From Lachnospiraceae bacterium (GTDB lineage: Bacteria; Bacillota; Clostridia; Lachnospirales; Lachnospiraceae): a stretch of 62,014 nt of DNA. The notes beneath the pieces were generated by a model, which was not told where the DNA came from, did no database searches, and was given only the letters and a program-made list of their open reading frames with translations. Shown here piece after piece: positions 52,159-60,498 of the stretch; within the stretch, counting starts at the first letter, position 1; every line of letters begins with the position of its first letter. The stretch is taken from NCBI GenBank assembly GCA_017544835.1, contig JAFYDI010000004.1, positions 1 to 62,014 of the forward strand, written 5' to 3'. Made by a program: the position numbers and the translations under genes.

Positions 52159-53141
52159 TTTCTTTTGCCTCCTTTCTTGGTGTTATCTCTCATTCCGTCT
52201 TTGGAAATGAAGAATTTGAAAACTATAAGGCTAAGTACAGCCGAGAATATGAATACAAGAACCGATGCGGCGCCTGCGGTACCGTAGTCCTTCGAAGGAC
52301 CGAGCAGTCTTTGTATGAACATAATAAGTGTCGTAGTCGTATTGTTGGGTGTTCCGTTACCTTTCGAAAGAATGTAGGGAACATCGTACATGTTGATACC
52401 ACCGATGAGTGAAGTGATAACCGCATAGGTAAGTATCGGCATGAGAAGCGGAAGAGTAATCTTGAAGAATACTTTCCTCGAGTTGGCGCCGTCGATTAAA
52501 GCGGCTTCGAAAAGTGAGTTGTCGATACCCATAATACCTGCCATTAAAACTATGGTAGTATTACCGAACCACATGAGGAAGTTGATACCTGCTACCAGGC
52601 CTCTTGCCCATGTTACGCTAAAGAATAAGTCGTATTCTTTGCTGACTAAGTTGGCATTTTCAAGAATCATGTGTACGGGACCGGTTGGATTGAATACAGT
52701 CCAGATTAACATTGAAAAAGCAGACGCCATGATAAGGTTGGGCATGTAGATTACGGTTTTGAAAAAGCCCTGACCTTTAATGTTAAGTCTTAAATTGGTG
52801 AACCATACAGCAAGAAGAAGTGCTATCAAGAACTGAGGAACAGCACCGAGGATCCACATAATCATAGTATTTCCGGCGTAAAGCAGGATAGTCGGAGTCT
52901 TGCTGTCACCAATTGTTTTGGTGAATAAATCGACGTAGTTGCCAAACCCGATAAATTCAGGTGCAACTTCGGTCAGACCTTCGGTATAAATCTTAAAGAA
53001 GCTGTATACGAAAGTCAGAACCTGGGGAAGAAATGACCATATAAAATAAGTTATAAAGAACGGGAGTATGAAAATGTAACCCCACTTAGCGTAACTTATT
53101 CCCCCCTTTTTTTTCTTTACCTTTTTCTCTTTGTTTTGCAC
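52155..53141 (-). CDS. sugar ABC transporter permease (MalF-like)
   Basis: About 328 residues. I chose the GTG at 53141 because AGGAGAAAAACA lies directly upstream; the longer frame from 53207 would be translated through the intercistronic hairpin. A lysine-rich N-terminus (KEKKVKKKKGG) precedes six hydrophobic helices, and the EAA loop reads EAALIDGANSRKVFFKITLP. It pairs with the MalG-like permease and the lipoprotein encoded at 53261. The substrate is an unknown sugar. Confidence 0.9.
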   Translation of the reverse strand: MQNKEKKVKKKKGGISYAKWGYIFILPFFITYFIWSFLPQVLTFVYSFFKIYTEGLTEVAPEFIGFGNYVDLFTKTIGDSKTPTILLYAGNTMIMWILGAVPQFLIALLLAVWFTNLRLNIKGQGFFKTVIYMPNLIMASAFSMLIWTVFNPTGPVHMILENANLVSKEYDLFFSVTWARGLVAGINFLMWFGNTTIVLMAGIMGIDNSLFEAALIDGANSRKVFFKITLPLLMPILTYAVITSLIGGINMYDVPYILSKGNGTPNNTTTTLIMFIQRLLGPSKDYGTAGAASVLVFIFSAVLSLIVFKFFISKDGMRDNTKKGGKRK

Positions 53142-53183
53142 TGTTTTTCTCCTGTAGTGGATATAGCGATTGATACAAAAATC

Positions 53184-53212
53184 ATGCCGTGCCGGGTTAT
53201 CCGGCACGGCAT
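53184..53212 (-). terminator. intercistronic terminator/attenuator between binding protein and permeases
   Basis: A perfect 12-bp stem ATGCCGTGCCGG / CCGGCACGGCAT with a 5-nt loop, followed on the minus strand by GATTTTTG. It should keep permease levels below those of the binding protein. Confidence 0.8.
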
Positions 53213-53260
53213 AACTCCGTTGCTTTGATTAACTTCCTAATCTGAAGTAGTTATTCAAAA

Positions 53261-54574
53261 TTACTTGTTGATTACGATAGTCTTGAAGGTTTCGGATACG
53301 TAGTTGTAGAAGTTGTTCATAGCTTCTTCCTTGCTAACTGCGCCCTTGTAGAACTCCTGAAGCTTGTTCTGGAGACCTTCGTTAAGCTGCTGATCGTAAA
53401 TTGTGTGGTTCTCCCACTTGATGTTGTCGGTCATAGCTGAGAATACTGCTACGTCGTTCTGTCCGCCAAGGAAAGCATTAGCGAAGTTAGGATCTTCAGC
53501 GTACTTAGCTGCAACCTTCTTGTTGTTAGGATACTGACCTTCTTTAGCAACAAGGTTAGAAACGGTTTCTTCATCAACTGTGAATGCCTTCATGATGTCA
53601 GCTACAAGGTCAGCGTTGTCTGTGCCATTAGCTGCGAGCATCCATGTGCCGCCCCAGAAGTGAGCCTGAGGTCCTTCGATAACTGCCCAGTCACCGGGGC
53701 ATCCTTTTTCAGGATCCTGTGCGTTGCCCATGCAGAAGTTGAAGTACCAAGCGGGTCCGAAGAAGCAAAGTGTCTTACCTGTAGCATACATCTGGTCCTG
53801 CTTCTCAGCATCCCAAACGCCTGCGGTAAGGGTGTAACCATTTTCAATGAACTTATCTGTCTGAGCAATCCAAGCGTTGATCTGATCATCGAAGTGAAGT
53901 TCGTTCTTGGAGTTAACCCATGCAGAAGTACAGTTGTTAGAGAATACACGATAGGTCTCAGCGAAAGAAGCTGTCATGTAGTAGCCCTTAGCCTTTGCAT
54001 CAGCTGCAACTGCTTCGAACTTGTCCCAGCTGTTAAGCTTTTCCTGAACAGCTGCGGGATCGTCGGTACCGAAGAGGTCCTTAGCGATTGAACGACGATA
54101 GATAAGACCTGAAGGACAGCACTGGAAGGATACGCCCTTTACAACGCCCTTGCTGTCAGATGCAGCCTTAACGGTGTAATCGTACATGTTGCTGTAATCT
54201 GTAACGCCGATTGTGGAAATGTCAAGTGTATAGCTTGAATCAGCGTACTTGGTGATGTAGTCAGCTTCTGCAAGGAAAAGGTCAACCTTGTCATCTGCAG
54301 ATGCCTTGCTCTGTCCCTTAAGAGCTTCGTCAAGCTTCTGCTGGTAAAGACCGTTATCAGATGCGTTGATAATCCAGTTTACCTTAACGTCAGCAGGAAT
54401 CTTGCTTGCGTAATACTTGTCGAAGAAGCCTTTGAACTCTTCGTTCCAAGCGTAAATGTTGAGTGTCTTGCCCCCATTTGAGGATTCACCCTTGGCTGAG
54501 CCCTTGCCACAGCCTGCGACCATGCAGAGAATCATAGCTGCAAGGACTACCAGTGTAACCAGTTTCTTTTTCAT
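53261..54574 (-). CDS. sugar ABC transporter substrate-binding lipoprotein
   Basis: A 437-residue lipoprotein. The signal peptide MKKKLVTLVVLAAMILCMVAG ends at a lipobox Cys (about residue 22), followed by a Ser/Gly linker and a family-1 binding domain beginning TLNIYAWNEEF. Several aromatic residues (FFGPAWYFNF, FWGGTWMLAA) suit sugar stacking. It differs strongly from the larger LplA-like protein at 28979, so it probably binds another sugar. RBS GGGAGGAAC. It leads the module that splits the flagellar cluster. Its upstream region carries CGAAA-type palindromes suggesting LacI-family control. Confidence 0.93.
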   Translation of the reverse strand: MKKKLVTLVVLAAMILCMVAGCGKGSAKGESSNGGKTLNIYAWNEEFKGFFDKYYASKIPADVKVNWIINASDNGLYQQKLDEALKGQSKASADDKVDLFLAEADYITKYADSSYTLDISTIGVTDYSNMYDYTVKAASDSKGVVKGVSFQCCPSGLIYRRSIAKDLFGTDDPAAVQEKLNSWDKFEAVAADAKAKGYYMTASFAETYRVFSNNCTSAWVNSKNELHFDDQINAWIAQTDKFIENGYTLTAGVWDAEKQDQMYATGKTLCFFGPAWYFNFCMGNAQDPEKGCPGDWAVIEGPQAHFWGGTWMLAANGTDNADLVADIMKAFTVDEETVSNLVAKEGQYPNNKKVAAKYAEDPNFANAFLGGQNDVAVFSAMTDNIKWENHTIYDQQLNEGLQNKLQEFYKGAVSKEEAMNNFYNYVSETFKTIVINK

Positions 54575-54685
54575 TAAATGTTCCTCCCTAATTGTGAGTG
54601 ATTAGTTATCACATCTCCCAACAAAGATGTGTGTATATACAGGCTTACGCCGTAATACCGAAATTCAGACAAAAGTTCAAGGGAT

Positions 54686-54880
54686 ATTATAAATACGAAA
54701 TGATATTGTTACGAAAATGTTTCGAAATCGATTTCGCAAATACAATATTCAGCATATTATATTTTTTTTCAAGTGGATACATAAAAAGTTTGTACAACAT
54801 ATACATATATTGGGTTTAAAACAGGTTTAAGGGACGTGGTTTTTGGGCATTTTCGCAAATATCTTCTCAAACGTTTTCGA
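54686..54880 (-). promoter_or_regulatory. promoter region with LacI-type palindromes before the binding-protein gene
   Basis: On the minus strand a perfect TATAAT lies at 54686-54691 with a poor -35 box. Just upstream are CGAAAATGTTTCG (54712-54724) and, overlapping it, the perfect palindrome CGAAATCGATTTCG (54723-54736). A third CGAAA/TTTCG-like site, AAACGTTTTCGAA, lies at 54869-54881, on the far side. These resemble LacI-family operators; the regulator is not in the window. The 504-bp gap 54575-55078 holds no gene; its right end carries the flgL promoter. Confidence 0.5.
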
Positions 54881-54996
54881 ACAAAGTACGAAAAAGGGGT
54901 CGGGCGAAGCGGCCGGGCAGGCGTAAATGATAGTATTGTCATATTGTTTCGGCGAAAATTTTCTGCAAAAAAATAAAAAATTTTTTCAAAAAGCTA

Positions 54997-55024
54997 TGAT
55001 GAAATTCAAACAAGCGTCCGATAT
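54997..55024 (+). promoter_or_regulatory. sigma-28 promoter of flgL-fliW-csrA
   Basis: TCCGATAT (55017-55024) is a good sigma-28 -10 box; the -35 region near 54998 is weak. The A/T block AAATTTTTTCAAAAAG upstream (about 54978-54993) is nearly the same as the one before flgM. Confidence 0.6.
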
Positions 55025-55078
55025 ATAACATGAAGCTAATTTTGCGCTTTGGGCTATGCCCGAAAGGATCCGATATCT

Positions 55079-56524
55079 ATGAGAATTACCAACAAAATTA
55101 TTCAGAACAATTCCCTTAATAACATCAACACCAATAAGCAGTTAGAGGATACATTATCCACAATGCTTTCTTCCAATAAGAAGATAGCAAGACCTTCTGA
55201 CGACCCGATTATCGCTCTTCGTTCCTTAAGACTTCGTACAAGCGTTAACCAGGTTACCCAGTATGTGGAGAAAAACGTTGAAGACGCCAAGAGCTGGCTT
55301 ACGGTAACCGAAAGTGCAATCGGTACGCTTTCCGAAATTATTACCGATGTTCGCAAACAATACGTTAAGGGTACAAGTGATACACTTAAACCTGAGGACA
55401 GGACTATTATCACCGACAATCTTGAGGCTCTGGCAGCCGAAATCTACAACACAGGAAATGCAGATTTCGCCGGCAGAAATGTTTTTGCGGGCTACAGAAC
55501 CGATACGACCATTACTTTCCAGAAGCAGGAAGATATAGATTATACAATTACCGAGACCTTTGACGATGTTACTGTTGACACTGTTCAGTACGTTAATCAG
55601 GGCGCGACGGAGAACGATACTTTTGCAACGGATTTCGTAAGAATCAGACTTTCTTATGATAAGATTGACAGTATAGACTGGACTGAATCTTCATTTGATT
55701 TGCCTAACTTTTCAGGCACTCTTTCGATGAGGACCGTATCGTCTTCCGATTCGCCCGATCCTTATCAGGTGGCTCTTTCCGATCCTTCACCTGCTGACGG
55801 CGTTGCAGTTTTCATACCCGAAACCGGTGAAATCATTTTCAGTAAGGATGTTGCGAACAGCGTTGAAGATGTTGCAGACTGCAGCGTTGTATATAACAGA
55901 AGCAAGTGGGTCAAAGGCGAGCTTCGTCCCGAACATTATTTTAACTGTAAAGATAATACAAATAATAAAGAATATAAGTCCCACGGCGGAGAAATACAGT
56001 ATAATATAGGTGTAAACCAGTCTCTTCGTATTAATACCACGGCAGATGAGTGTTTCAGACACGATATTATAAGAGACCTTCAGGATGTAATCGAAGCCAT
56101 CAAGGACGTTAACGACGCCGAAGAAAGAATTACAAAGCTTAAATCCAAGCTTGATGAACTCGACGTTAACGATACCACCGGAAGAGCGGCGGTTCAGGAA
56201 GAAATCGATGCGGCGGAAAAAGCTCTTACCTTTATTAATGATAAGATGCACAAGCTTTTCTCAAAGAGCATTACCAAGGCCGACAATTACCTTGATAAGA
56301 ACAACATAGCTCTTACCGACTGCGGTACCCGTTCAAAGCGCTTAGAGCTTATCGAGAACAGACTTGATACACAGCTTGGCTCCCTTAAGGAACTTAAGAG
56401 TGAGAACGAAGACGCGGACCTTGCAGAGACCGCCATCCAGATGAAGAGCGCCGAGTATTCGTACAACGCATCACTCATGGCTACATCAAAGATTTTGCAG
56501 GAAACATTGCTTAATTATATTTAA
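55079..56524 (+). CDS. flgL: flagellar hook-filament junction protein FlgL
   Basis: A 481-residue axial protein; ATG 55079 (MRITNKIIQNNSL) follows AAAGGATC, and a longer frame from 55049 has no ribosome site. The N-terminal MRITNKI..NSLNNINTNKQLEDT and SSNKKIARPSDDPIIALRSLRLR are flagellin/FlgL hallmarks, and the C-terminal YNASLMATSKILQETLLNYI matches FlgL. It is longer than the roughly 300-residue B. subtilis FlgL because of an extra central domain (about 165-330). FlgL (HAP3) joins FlgK to the filament. It heads the flgL-fliW-csrA operon. Confidence 0.92.
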   Translation: MRITNKIIQNNSLNNINTNKQLEDTLSTMLSSNKKIARPSDDPIIALRSLRLRTSVNQVTQYVEKNVEDAKSWLTVTESAIGTLSEIITDVRKQYVKGTSDTLKPEDRTIITDNLEALAAEIYNTGNADFAGRNVFAGYRTDTTITFQKQEDIDYTITETFDDVTVDTVQYVNQGATENDTFATDFVRIRLSYDKIDSIDWTESSFDLPNFSGTLSMRTVSSSDSPDPYQVALSDPSPADGVAVFIPETGEIIFSKDVANSVEDVADCSVVYNRSKWVKGELRPEHYFNCKDNTNNKEYKSHGGEIQYNIGVNQSLRINTTADECFRHDIIRDLQDVIEAIKDVNDAEERITKLKSKLDELDVNDTTGRAAVQEEIDAAEKALTFINDKMHKLFSKSITKADNYLDKNNIALTDCGTRSKRLELIENRLDTQLGSLKELKSENEDADLAETAIQMKSAEYSYNASLMATSKILQETLLNYI

Positions 56525-56571
56525 AACGGTATTCAAAAGGCTACATATTATTGAGGAGGAGAGATAGACAT

Positions 56572-57036
56572 ATGATTATTGAAACAAGAGCATTCGGCGA
56601 AGTTGACATCGATCCCGCTAAGATTATTCACTTCGAAAGCGGAATAGTAGGTTTTCCCGACCTTCAGGACTTCGCACTTATTCACGATTCCGAACAGGGC
56701 AACAATGCCGGCATCAGATGGATGCAGTCCATTGAGGAACCTGCTTTTGCCATGCCCGTTATGGATCCCTTAACCGTCAAGCCCGATTACAACCCCGAAG
56801 TGGACGATGAAGTATTAAAGCCCATCGGCAAGCTTGATCCCGAAGAAATCCTTGTACTTGTAACCGTTACGGTTCCCAAGGACTTAAAGAAAATGAGTGT
56901 TAACTTAAGAGCCCCCATCATTATCAATGTCGGCGAAAGAAAGGCTGTCCAGATAATTTTTGAAGGCGACGAATACCAGATTAAATTCCCTATCTATGAC
57001 ATCATCGCTGATAGGAAGAAGGAGGGCGCATGTTAG
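56572..57036 (+). CDS. fliW: flagellar assembly factor FliW
   Basis: About 154 residues from ATG 56572, preceded by GAGGAGGAGAG; a frame from 56551 would lie within that ribosome site. It begins MIIETRAFGEVDIDPAKIIHF, has ESGIVGFPDLQDFALI and VTVTVPKDLKKMSVNLRAPI, all typical of FliW. FliW binds flagellin and, when free, inactivates CsrA allosterically. The gene overlaps csrA by 7 bp, so the antagonists are made together. Confidence 0.95.
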   Translation: MIIETRAFGEVDIDPAKIIHFESGIVGFPDLQDFALIHDSEQGNNAGIRWMQSIEEPAFAMPVMDPLTVKPDYNPEVDDEVLKPIGKLDPEEILVLVTVTVPKDLKKMSVNLRAPIIINVGERKAVQIIFEGDEYQIKFPIYDIIADRKKEGAC

Positions 57037-57248
57037 CATTATCAAGAAAGAAGGGCGAGGCCCTCGTAATTAACAACAATGTTGAAATCACCATCCTTGA
57101 AGTTAAGGGTGAGCAGGTTAAAATCGGTATCACCGCGCCCAAGGAAGTGCCCGTATACCGTAAAGAATTATACGTTCAGATTCAGGAGTCCAATAAGGAA
57201 GCCATGAACGAGGACGCTATGGAAGGACTTAAAAATCTTTTCAAATAA
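57030..57248 (+). CDS. csrA: carbon storage regulator CsrA
   Basis: A 72-residue RNA-binding protein beginning MLALSRKKGEALVINN, with VEITILEVKGEQVKIGITAPKEVPVYRKE, an essentially canonical CsrA. CsrA binds GGA motifs in hairpin loops and blocks translation of flagellin mRNA in Gram-positive bacteria. The C-terminal extension (EAMNEDAMEGLKNLFK) is the part through which FliW acts in B. subtilis. AAGGAGGG precedes the ATG. A matching hairpin target lies in the flagellin leader at 60578. Confidence 0.96.
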   Translation: MLALSRKKGEALVINNNVEITILEVKGEQVKIGITAPKEVPVYRKELYVQIQESNKEAMNEDAMEGLKNLFK

Positions 57249-57252
57249 CTGT

Positions 57253-57279
57253 TAACTTTTTAGTCAAGCGTTCCGATAT
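57253..57279 (+). promoter_or_regulatory. sigma-28 promoter of flaG-fliD
   Basis: TAAC (57253-57256) and TCCGATAT (57272-57279) are 15 bp apart. It lies right after csrA and 54 bp before flaG. Confidence 0.75.
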
Positions 57280-57332
57280 ATTACGTACAGGAACCTTTTG
57301 TTGCGGAATGGATTCCGCGAAAGGAGAAGAAT

Positions 57333-57749
57333 ATGGCACTTGAACCCATTAACAGTATTATGACCGTGCAGGCTCAGACTATCCAGCCTAAGCCGGTAAG
57401 TACCAAGCCGTCAGTGGAATACACGGATGTATCTTTAGCGGCAGACACGCCCAAGGTTGATGAGACCACGCGTGTAGTTGAGAATACGAACGAGAAGTCC
57501 GAATTCAACAACAAGAAAGAAAAAGAACCCTCCAATGAGGCGCTTCATAAGGCCATCGAAAAGATCAACAAGCAGATGACCAATTCCGAAGCCATCTATG
57601 GATTCCACGACAAGACCAATCGCGTTACGATTAAGATTATCGACAAGGAGACCAAGGAAGTAATCAAGGAATTACCTCCCGAGAAGACTCTTGATCTTAT
57701 CGCCAAAGCTCGGGAACTTGCAGGTATCCTGGTAGACGAGAAGAGATAA
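57333..57749 (+). CDS. flaG: flagellar protein FlaG
   Basis: A 138-residue protein. The N-terminal half (about 1-65) is polar and low-complexity; the conserved part is the C-terminal half with ALHKAIEKINKQM, GFHDKTNRVTIKIID and EVIKELPPEKTLDLIAKARE, the FlaG signature. FlaG influences filament length, probably at or near the cap, by an unknown mechanism. It comes just before fliD, the usual place. RBS AAAGGAGAAG. Confidence 0.92.
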   Translation: MALEPINSIMTVQAQTIQPKPVSTKPSVEYTDVSLAADTPKVDETTRVVENTNEKSEFNNKKEKEPSNEALHKAIEKINKQMTNSEAIYGFHDKTNRVTIKIIDKETKEVIKELPPEKTLDLIAKARELAGILVDEKR

Positions 57750-57779
57750 TTCGTCTCCCTGCAAAAAGGAGGTAACTTT

Positions 57780-59582
57780 ATGCCCATGAGATTAACCGGA
57801 ATGTACTCCGGACTCGACACAGACTCTGTCATCAAGGAATTGGTGAAGGCTAAATCCACCAAAGTTGACAAAGCCAAGAAATCCAAAACAAAAACAGAGT
57901 GGAAACAGGAAGCGTGGACGGATTTAAATAAGAAGATTAAAAACCTCTTCTCCGGCACACTTTCCAATTTGCGTTTCTCCACCTCTTATAAGAAGAAGAC
58001 CACCAGCGTCAGCAACAGCTCTGCGGTATCCGTTATAACAGGCGATACAGCCATGAACGGTGTTCAGAGCTTATCAGTGACCGGTCTTGCCAAGTCAGGT
58101 TACCTTACAGGTGCTGTTCTTAAGACTCAGGACGGAACTAAGGCAACTGAAGAGACTTTGGTTAAAGACCTTAAACACGGTGCTCTCAGTTTAGGTGAAG
58201 GCGATGCGGTAGGTGGTTCTTTTACCGTTACCGTTAACGGCAAGGATACCAATATCGATATCACCGAATCCACTACGATTAAGGATGTAGTAGGCAAGCT
58301 TAACGATGCAGGCGTAAGCGCTAACTTCGATGAGAAGAACCAGCGTATCTTCATCGCCAGTGCACAGAGCGGTAAGGACTATGATTTTGCTATTACTGCC
58401 AATGAAGCAGGCGGCTTCGCAGCGCTTAGTTTCCTTGGAATCAACACATCTTTAAACGATGCCGAGAACGCCAAGACCAAGGCAGAGTATCAGAACCTTG
58501 TGGCACTCAAAGAAGAGTTTGCGACTAAAGTTGTTTATAAGAACGGCAATGAAGCAGACGGCATCGACTACGAAGCTACAATGGCTAACATCGATGTCGA
58601 CAGCGACCTTTACAAGGCTATTAAGGCCAACATGCCCGCGGGCGTTGATGATGCATACTCAACCGGCATTGATGTTTTGCTTAACAGAGCTGCTTATGCC
58701 GAGACTGTGCTTGCTGCTGATACGGCTTCTTTTAACTCGGGCTCCAGAATAGCAGCCGAGAATGCCACCATCGTTCTTAACGGTGAGACTTACGAATCCA
58801 ATAACAATAATATAGAGGTTAACGGACTTACATTTACCTGCCTTTCCAAGGCCAATGACATTACCGTTACCACTCAGGAAGATACCGACGGTATCTATGA
58901 CCTTATCCGCGATTTCGTGAAGCAGTACAACGAGATTATCAATCAGATGGATAAGCTCTACAACGCCGATGCGGCGAAGGGCTACGAGCCTCTGACGGAT
59001 GAGGAAAAAGAAGAAATGTCCGACAAGGAAGTTGAGAAGTGGGAGCAGAAGATCAAAGATTCTATCTTAAGAAAGGACTCCACTCTCGGAACACTTTCAT
59101 CGGCTATGAGAGAAGCAATGCTTGATGGATACGAAGTAGGCGATAAGAAGATGTTCTTATCAGACTTTGGTATCGAAACTCTCGGTTATTTCCTTGCACC
59201 TGAGAATGAAAAGAACGCTTTCCATATTGCAGGTGACGACAAGGACAATGAGACTTCAGGCAAGGCTGATAAGTTAAAGAGCATGATAGCAACCGATTCC
59301 GATACGGTAGTAAGCTTCTTTACCCAGCTCGCAAGAGGACTCTACGGTAAGATGGACAAGCTTAGTGCAAGTTCAGACTATACCACCAAGGGCTCTTTCT
59401 TCGAAGACAAGAAGTACAAAACAGACATTACCGATTACGAATCTAAGATTAAAGAACTTGAAGCGAAACTCGCAGACTACGAAGACAAGTACTATGCGAA
59501 GTTCTCCAAGATGGAAGTTGCACTTTCCAAGCTTCAGAACTCCACCAACTCACTGCTTTCAATGTTCGGAGGCGGTCAGTAG
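57780..59582 (+). CDS. fliD: flagellar filament cap protein FliD
   Basis: A 600-residue protein with the FliD (HAP2) N-terminus MRLTGMYSGLDTDSVIKELV and a C-terminal coiled-coil part (KTDITDYESKIKELEAKLAD, then MEVALSKLQNSTNSLLSMF). The N- and C-terminal parts form the cap leg domain that folds exported flagellin at the filament tip. The central part (about 230-330, with a NAGVDDAYSTG-like region) is variable. AAAGGAGGTAAC precedes the ATG. It is followed by its chaperone genes fliS and a fliT-like gene. Confidence 0.94.
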   Translation: MPMRLTGMYSGLDTDSVIKELVKAKSTKVDKAKKSKTKTEWKQEAWTDLNKKIKNLFSGTLSNLRFSTSYKKKTTSVSNSSAVSVITGDTAMNGVQSLSVTGLAKSGYLTGAVLKTQDGTKATEETLVKDLKHGALSLGEGDAVGGSFTVTVNGKDTNIDITESTTIKDVVGKLNDAGVSANFDEKNQRIFIASAQSGKDYDFAITANEAGGFAALSFLGINTSLNDAENAKTKAEYQNLVALKEEFATKVVYKNGNEADGIDYEATMANIDVDSDLYKAIKANMPAGVDDAYSTGIDVLLNRAAYAETVLAADTASFNSGSRIAAENATIVLNGETYESNNNNIEVNGLTFTCLSKANDITVTTQEDTDGIYDLIRDFVKQYNEIINQMDKLYNADAAKGYEPLTDEEKEEMSDKEVEKWEQKIKDSILRKDSTLGTLSSAMREAMLDGYEVGDKKMFLSDFGIETLGYFLAPENEKNAFHIAGDDKDNETSGKADKLKSMIATDSDTVVSFFTQLARGLYGKMDKLSASSDYTTKGSFFEDKKYKTDITDYESKIKELEAKLADYEDKYYAKFSKMEVALSKLQNSTNSLLSMFGGGQ

Positions 59583-59611
59583 TAATTCAAGGATGATAAG
59601 GAGAAGACTTT

Positions 59612-59989
59612 ATGGCTTTACCCAGTGCCTACGCGCAATACAATAACAGCAAAATACTAACCGCATCGCCGGCCGAGTTGACCCTTCTTCTGTATGAAGG
59701 CGCTATTAAGTTTTGCAATATTGCGATTCTTAAGATAGAGCAGAATGATGTGGAAGGCGCTCACAACAATATTGTGAGAGTCGAGAAGATTATAGATTAC
59801 TTCCGCGAGACCCTGGACATGAAGTATCCTGTCGCAGAGGACTTCGAGAGAGTATATGTATACCTTACGAGAAGACTTCTTGAAGCCAATACTCACAAGG
59901 ACAAGGAAATCGTTGAGGAAGTGGCAACACATTTACGCTCAATGCGCGATACTTGGAAAGAAGTAATGAAACAGGCGAAGGTATCCTAA
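59612..59989 (+). CDS. fliS: flagellin export chaperone FliS
   Basis: A 125-residue helical protein with the FliS signature YAQYNNSKILTASPAELTLL, LYEGAIKFCNIA and a late LRSMRDTWKEVM. FliS binds the C-terminus of flagellin in the cytosol and prevents early polymerisation; in B. subtilis it also affects the FliW-flagellin exchange. AAGGAGAAGAC precedes the ATG. It lies 29 bp after fliD and directly abuts the next gene, whose ATG follows its TAA. Confidence 0.95.
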   Translation: MALPSAYAQYNNSKILTASPAELTLLLYEGAIKFCNIAILKIEQNDVEGAHNNIVRVEKIIDYFRETLDMKYPVAEDFERVYVYLTRRLLEANTHKDKEIVEEVATHLRSMRDTWKEVMKQAKVS

Positions 59990-60439
59990 ATGTCTAATAC
60001 ATACGTAACGGCTCTTATCGAGAGCCTTGAGAAGAAAAACAAGGTTCTCGATGAGATTCTTATTAAAAACGAAGAGCAGGCTGCATTGTTAAAAGAAGCG
60101 GAGTTTTCTTTTGACAAGTTCGACAAGAGTATTGAGGAGAAGGGTGTCTTAATCTATAGATTAGAGAAGCTTGACGAAGGATTCGAAGCTTTCTACTCAA
60201 AGGTTAAGGCTGAACTTGACTCAGATCGAGAGAAATACAAATCGTCGATACTAAAGATGCAGATGCTTATAACCGATATAACAGATAAGAGCAGTAAGAT
60301 TCAGGCAGGTGAAGCCCGCAACAAAGCTGCACTGGAAGCGTTCTTCAGGGGCGAGAGAGATAAGCTCAAGGCAGGACGTTCCGGAGTCAATGCAGTTAAG
60401 AGCTACAACCGGGTCATGAATATGCTGAATCAAAATTAA
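59990..60439 (+). CDS. putative FliT/FlgN-like flagellar chaperone
   Basis: A 149-residue, almost fully helical protein starting at the base after the fliS stop codon. It shows two long amphipathic segments (about 1-60 and 65-149) with heptad-like spacing (LIESLEKKNKVLDEILIKNEE). By place after fliS and by shape it may be a FliT- or FlgN-type chaperone, here for FliD, but direct sequence similarity is not obvious to me. Without a ribosome site of its own, translation probably depends on fliS. Confidence 0.75.
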   Translation: MSNTYVTALIESLEKKNKVLDEILIKNEEQAALLKEAEFSFDKFDKSIEEKGVLIYRLEKLDEGFEAFYSKVKAELDSDREKYKSSILKMQMLITDITDKSSKIQAGEARNKAALEAFFRGERDKLKAGRSGVNAVKSYNRVMNMLNQN

Positions 60440-60461
60440 CCAAAAATTATCAAGTTTGGTG

Positions 60462-60488
60462 TTAATTCGGTGGCAATGTCTCCGATAT
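60462..60488 (+). promoter_or_regulatory. sigma-28 promoter of flagellin
   Basis: TTAA (60462-60465) and TCCGATAT (60481-60488) are 15 bp apart. The start point would be near 60495, giving a leader of about 130 nt. Confidence 0.75.
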
Positions 60489-60498
60489 ATAATACACA

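Noticed and set aside
54598-54819. 73-codon plus-strand frame in the gap before flgL
   Set aside because: It crosses the promoter and palindromes of the divergent binding-protein gene, is AT-driven, and has no ribosome site.
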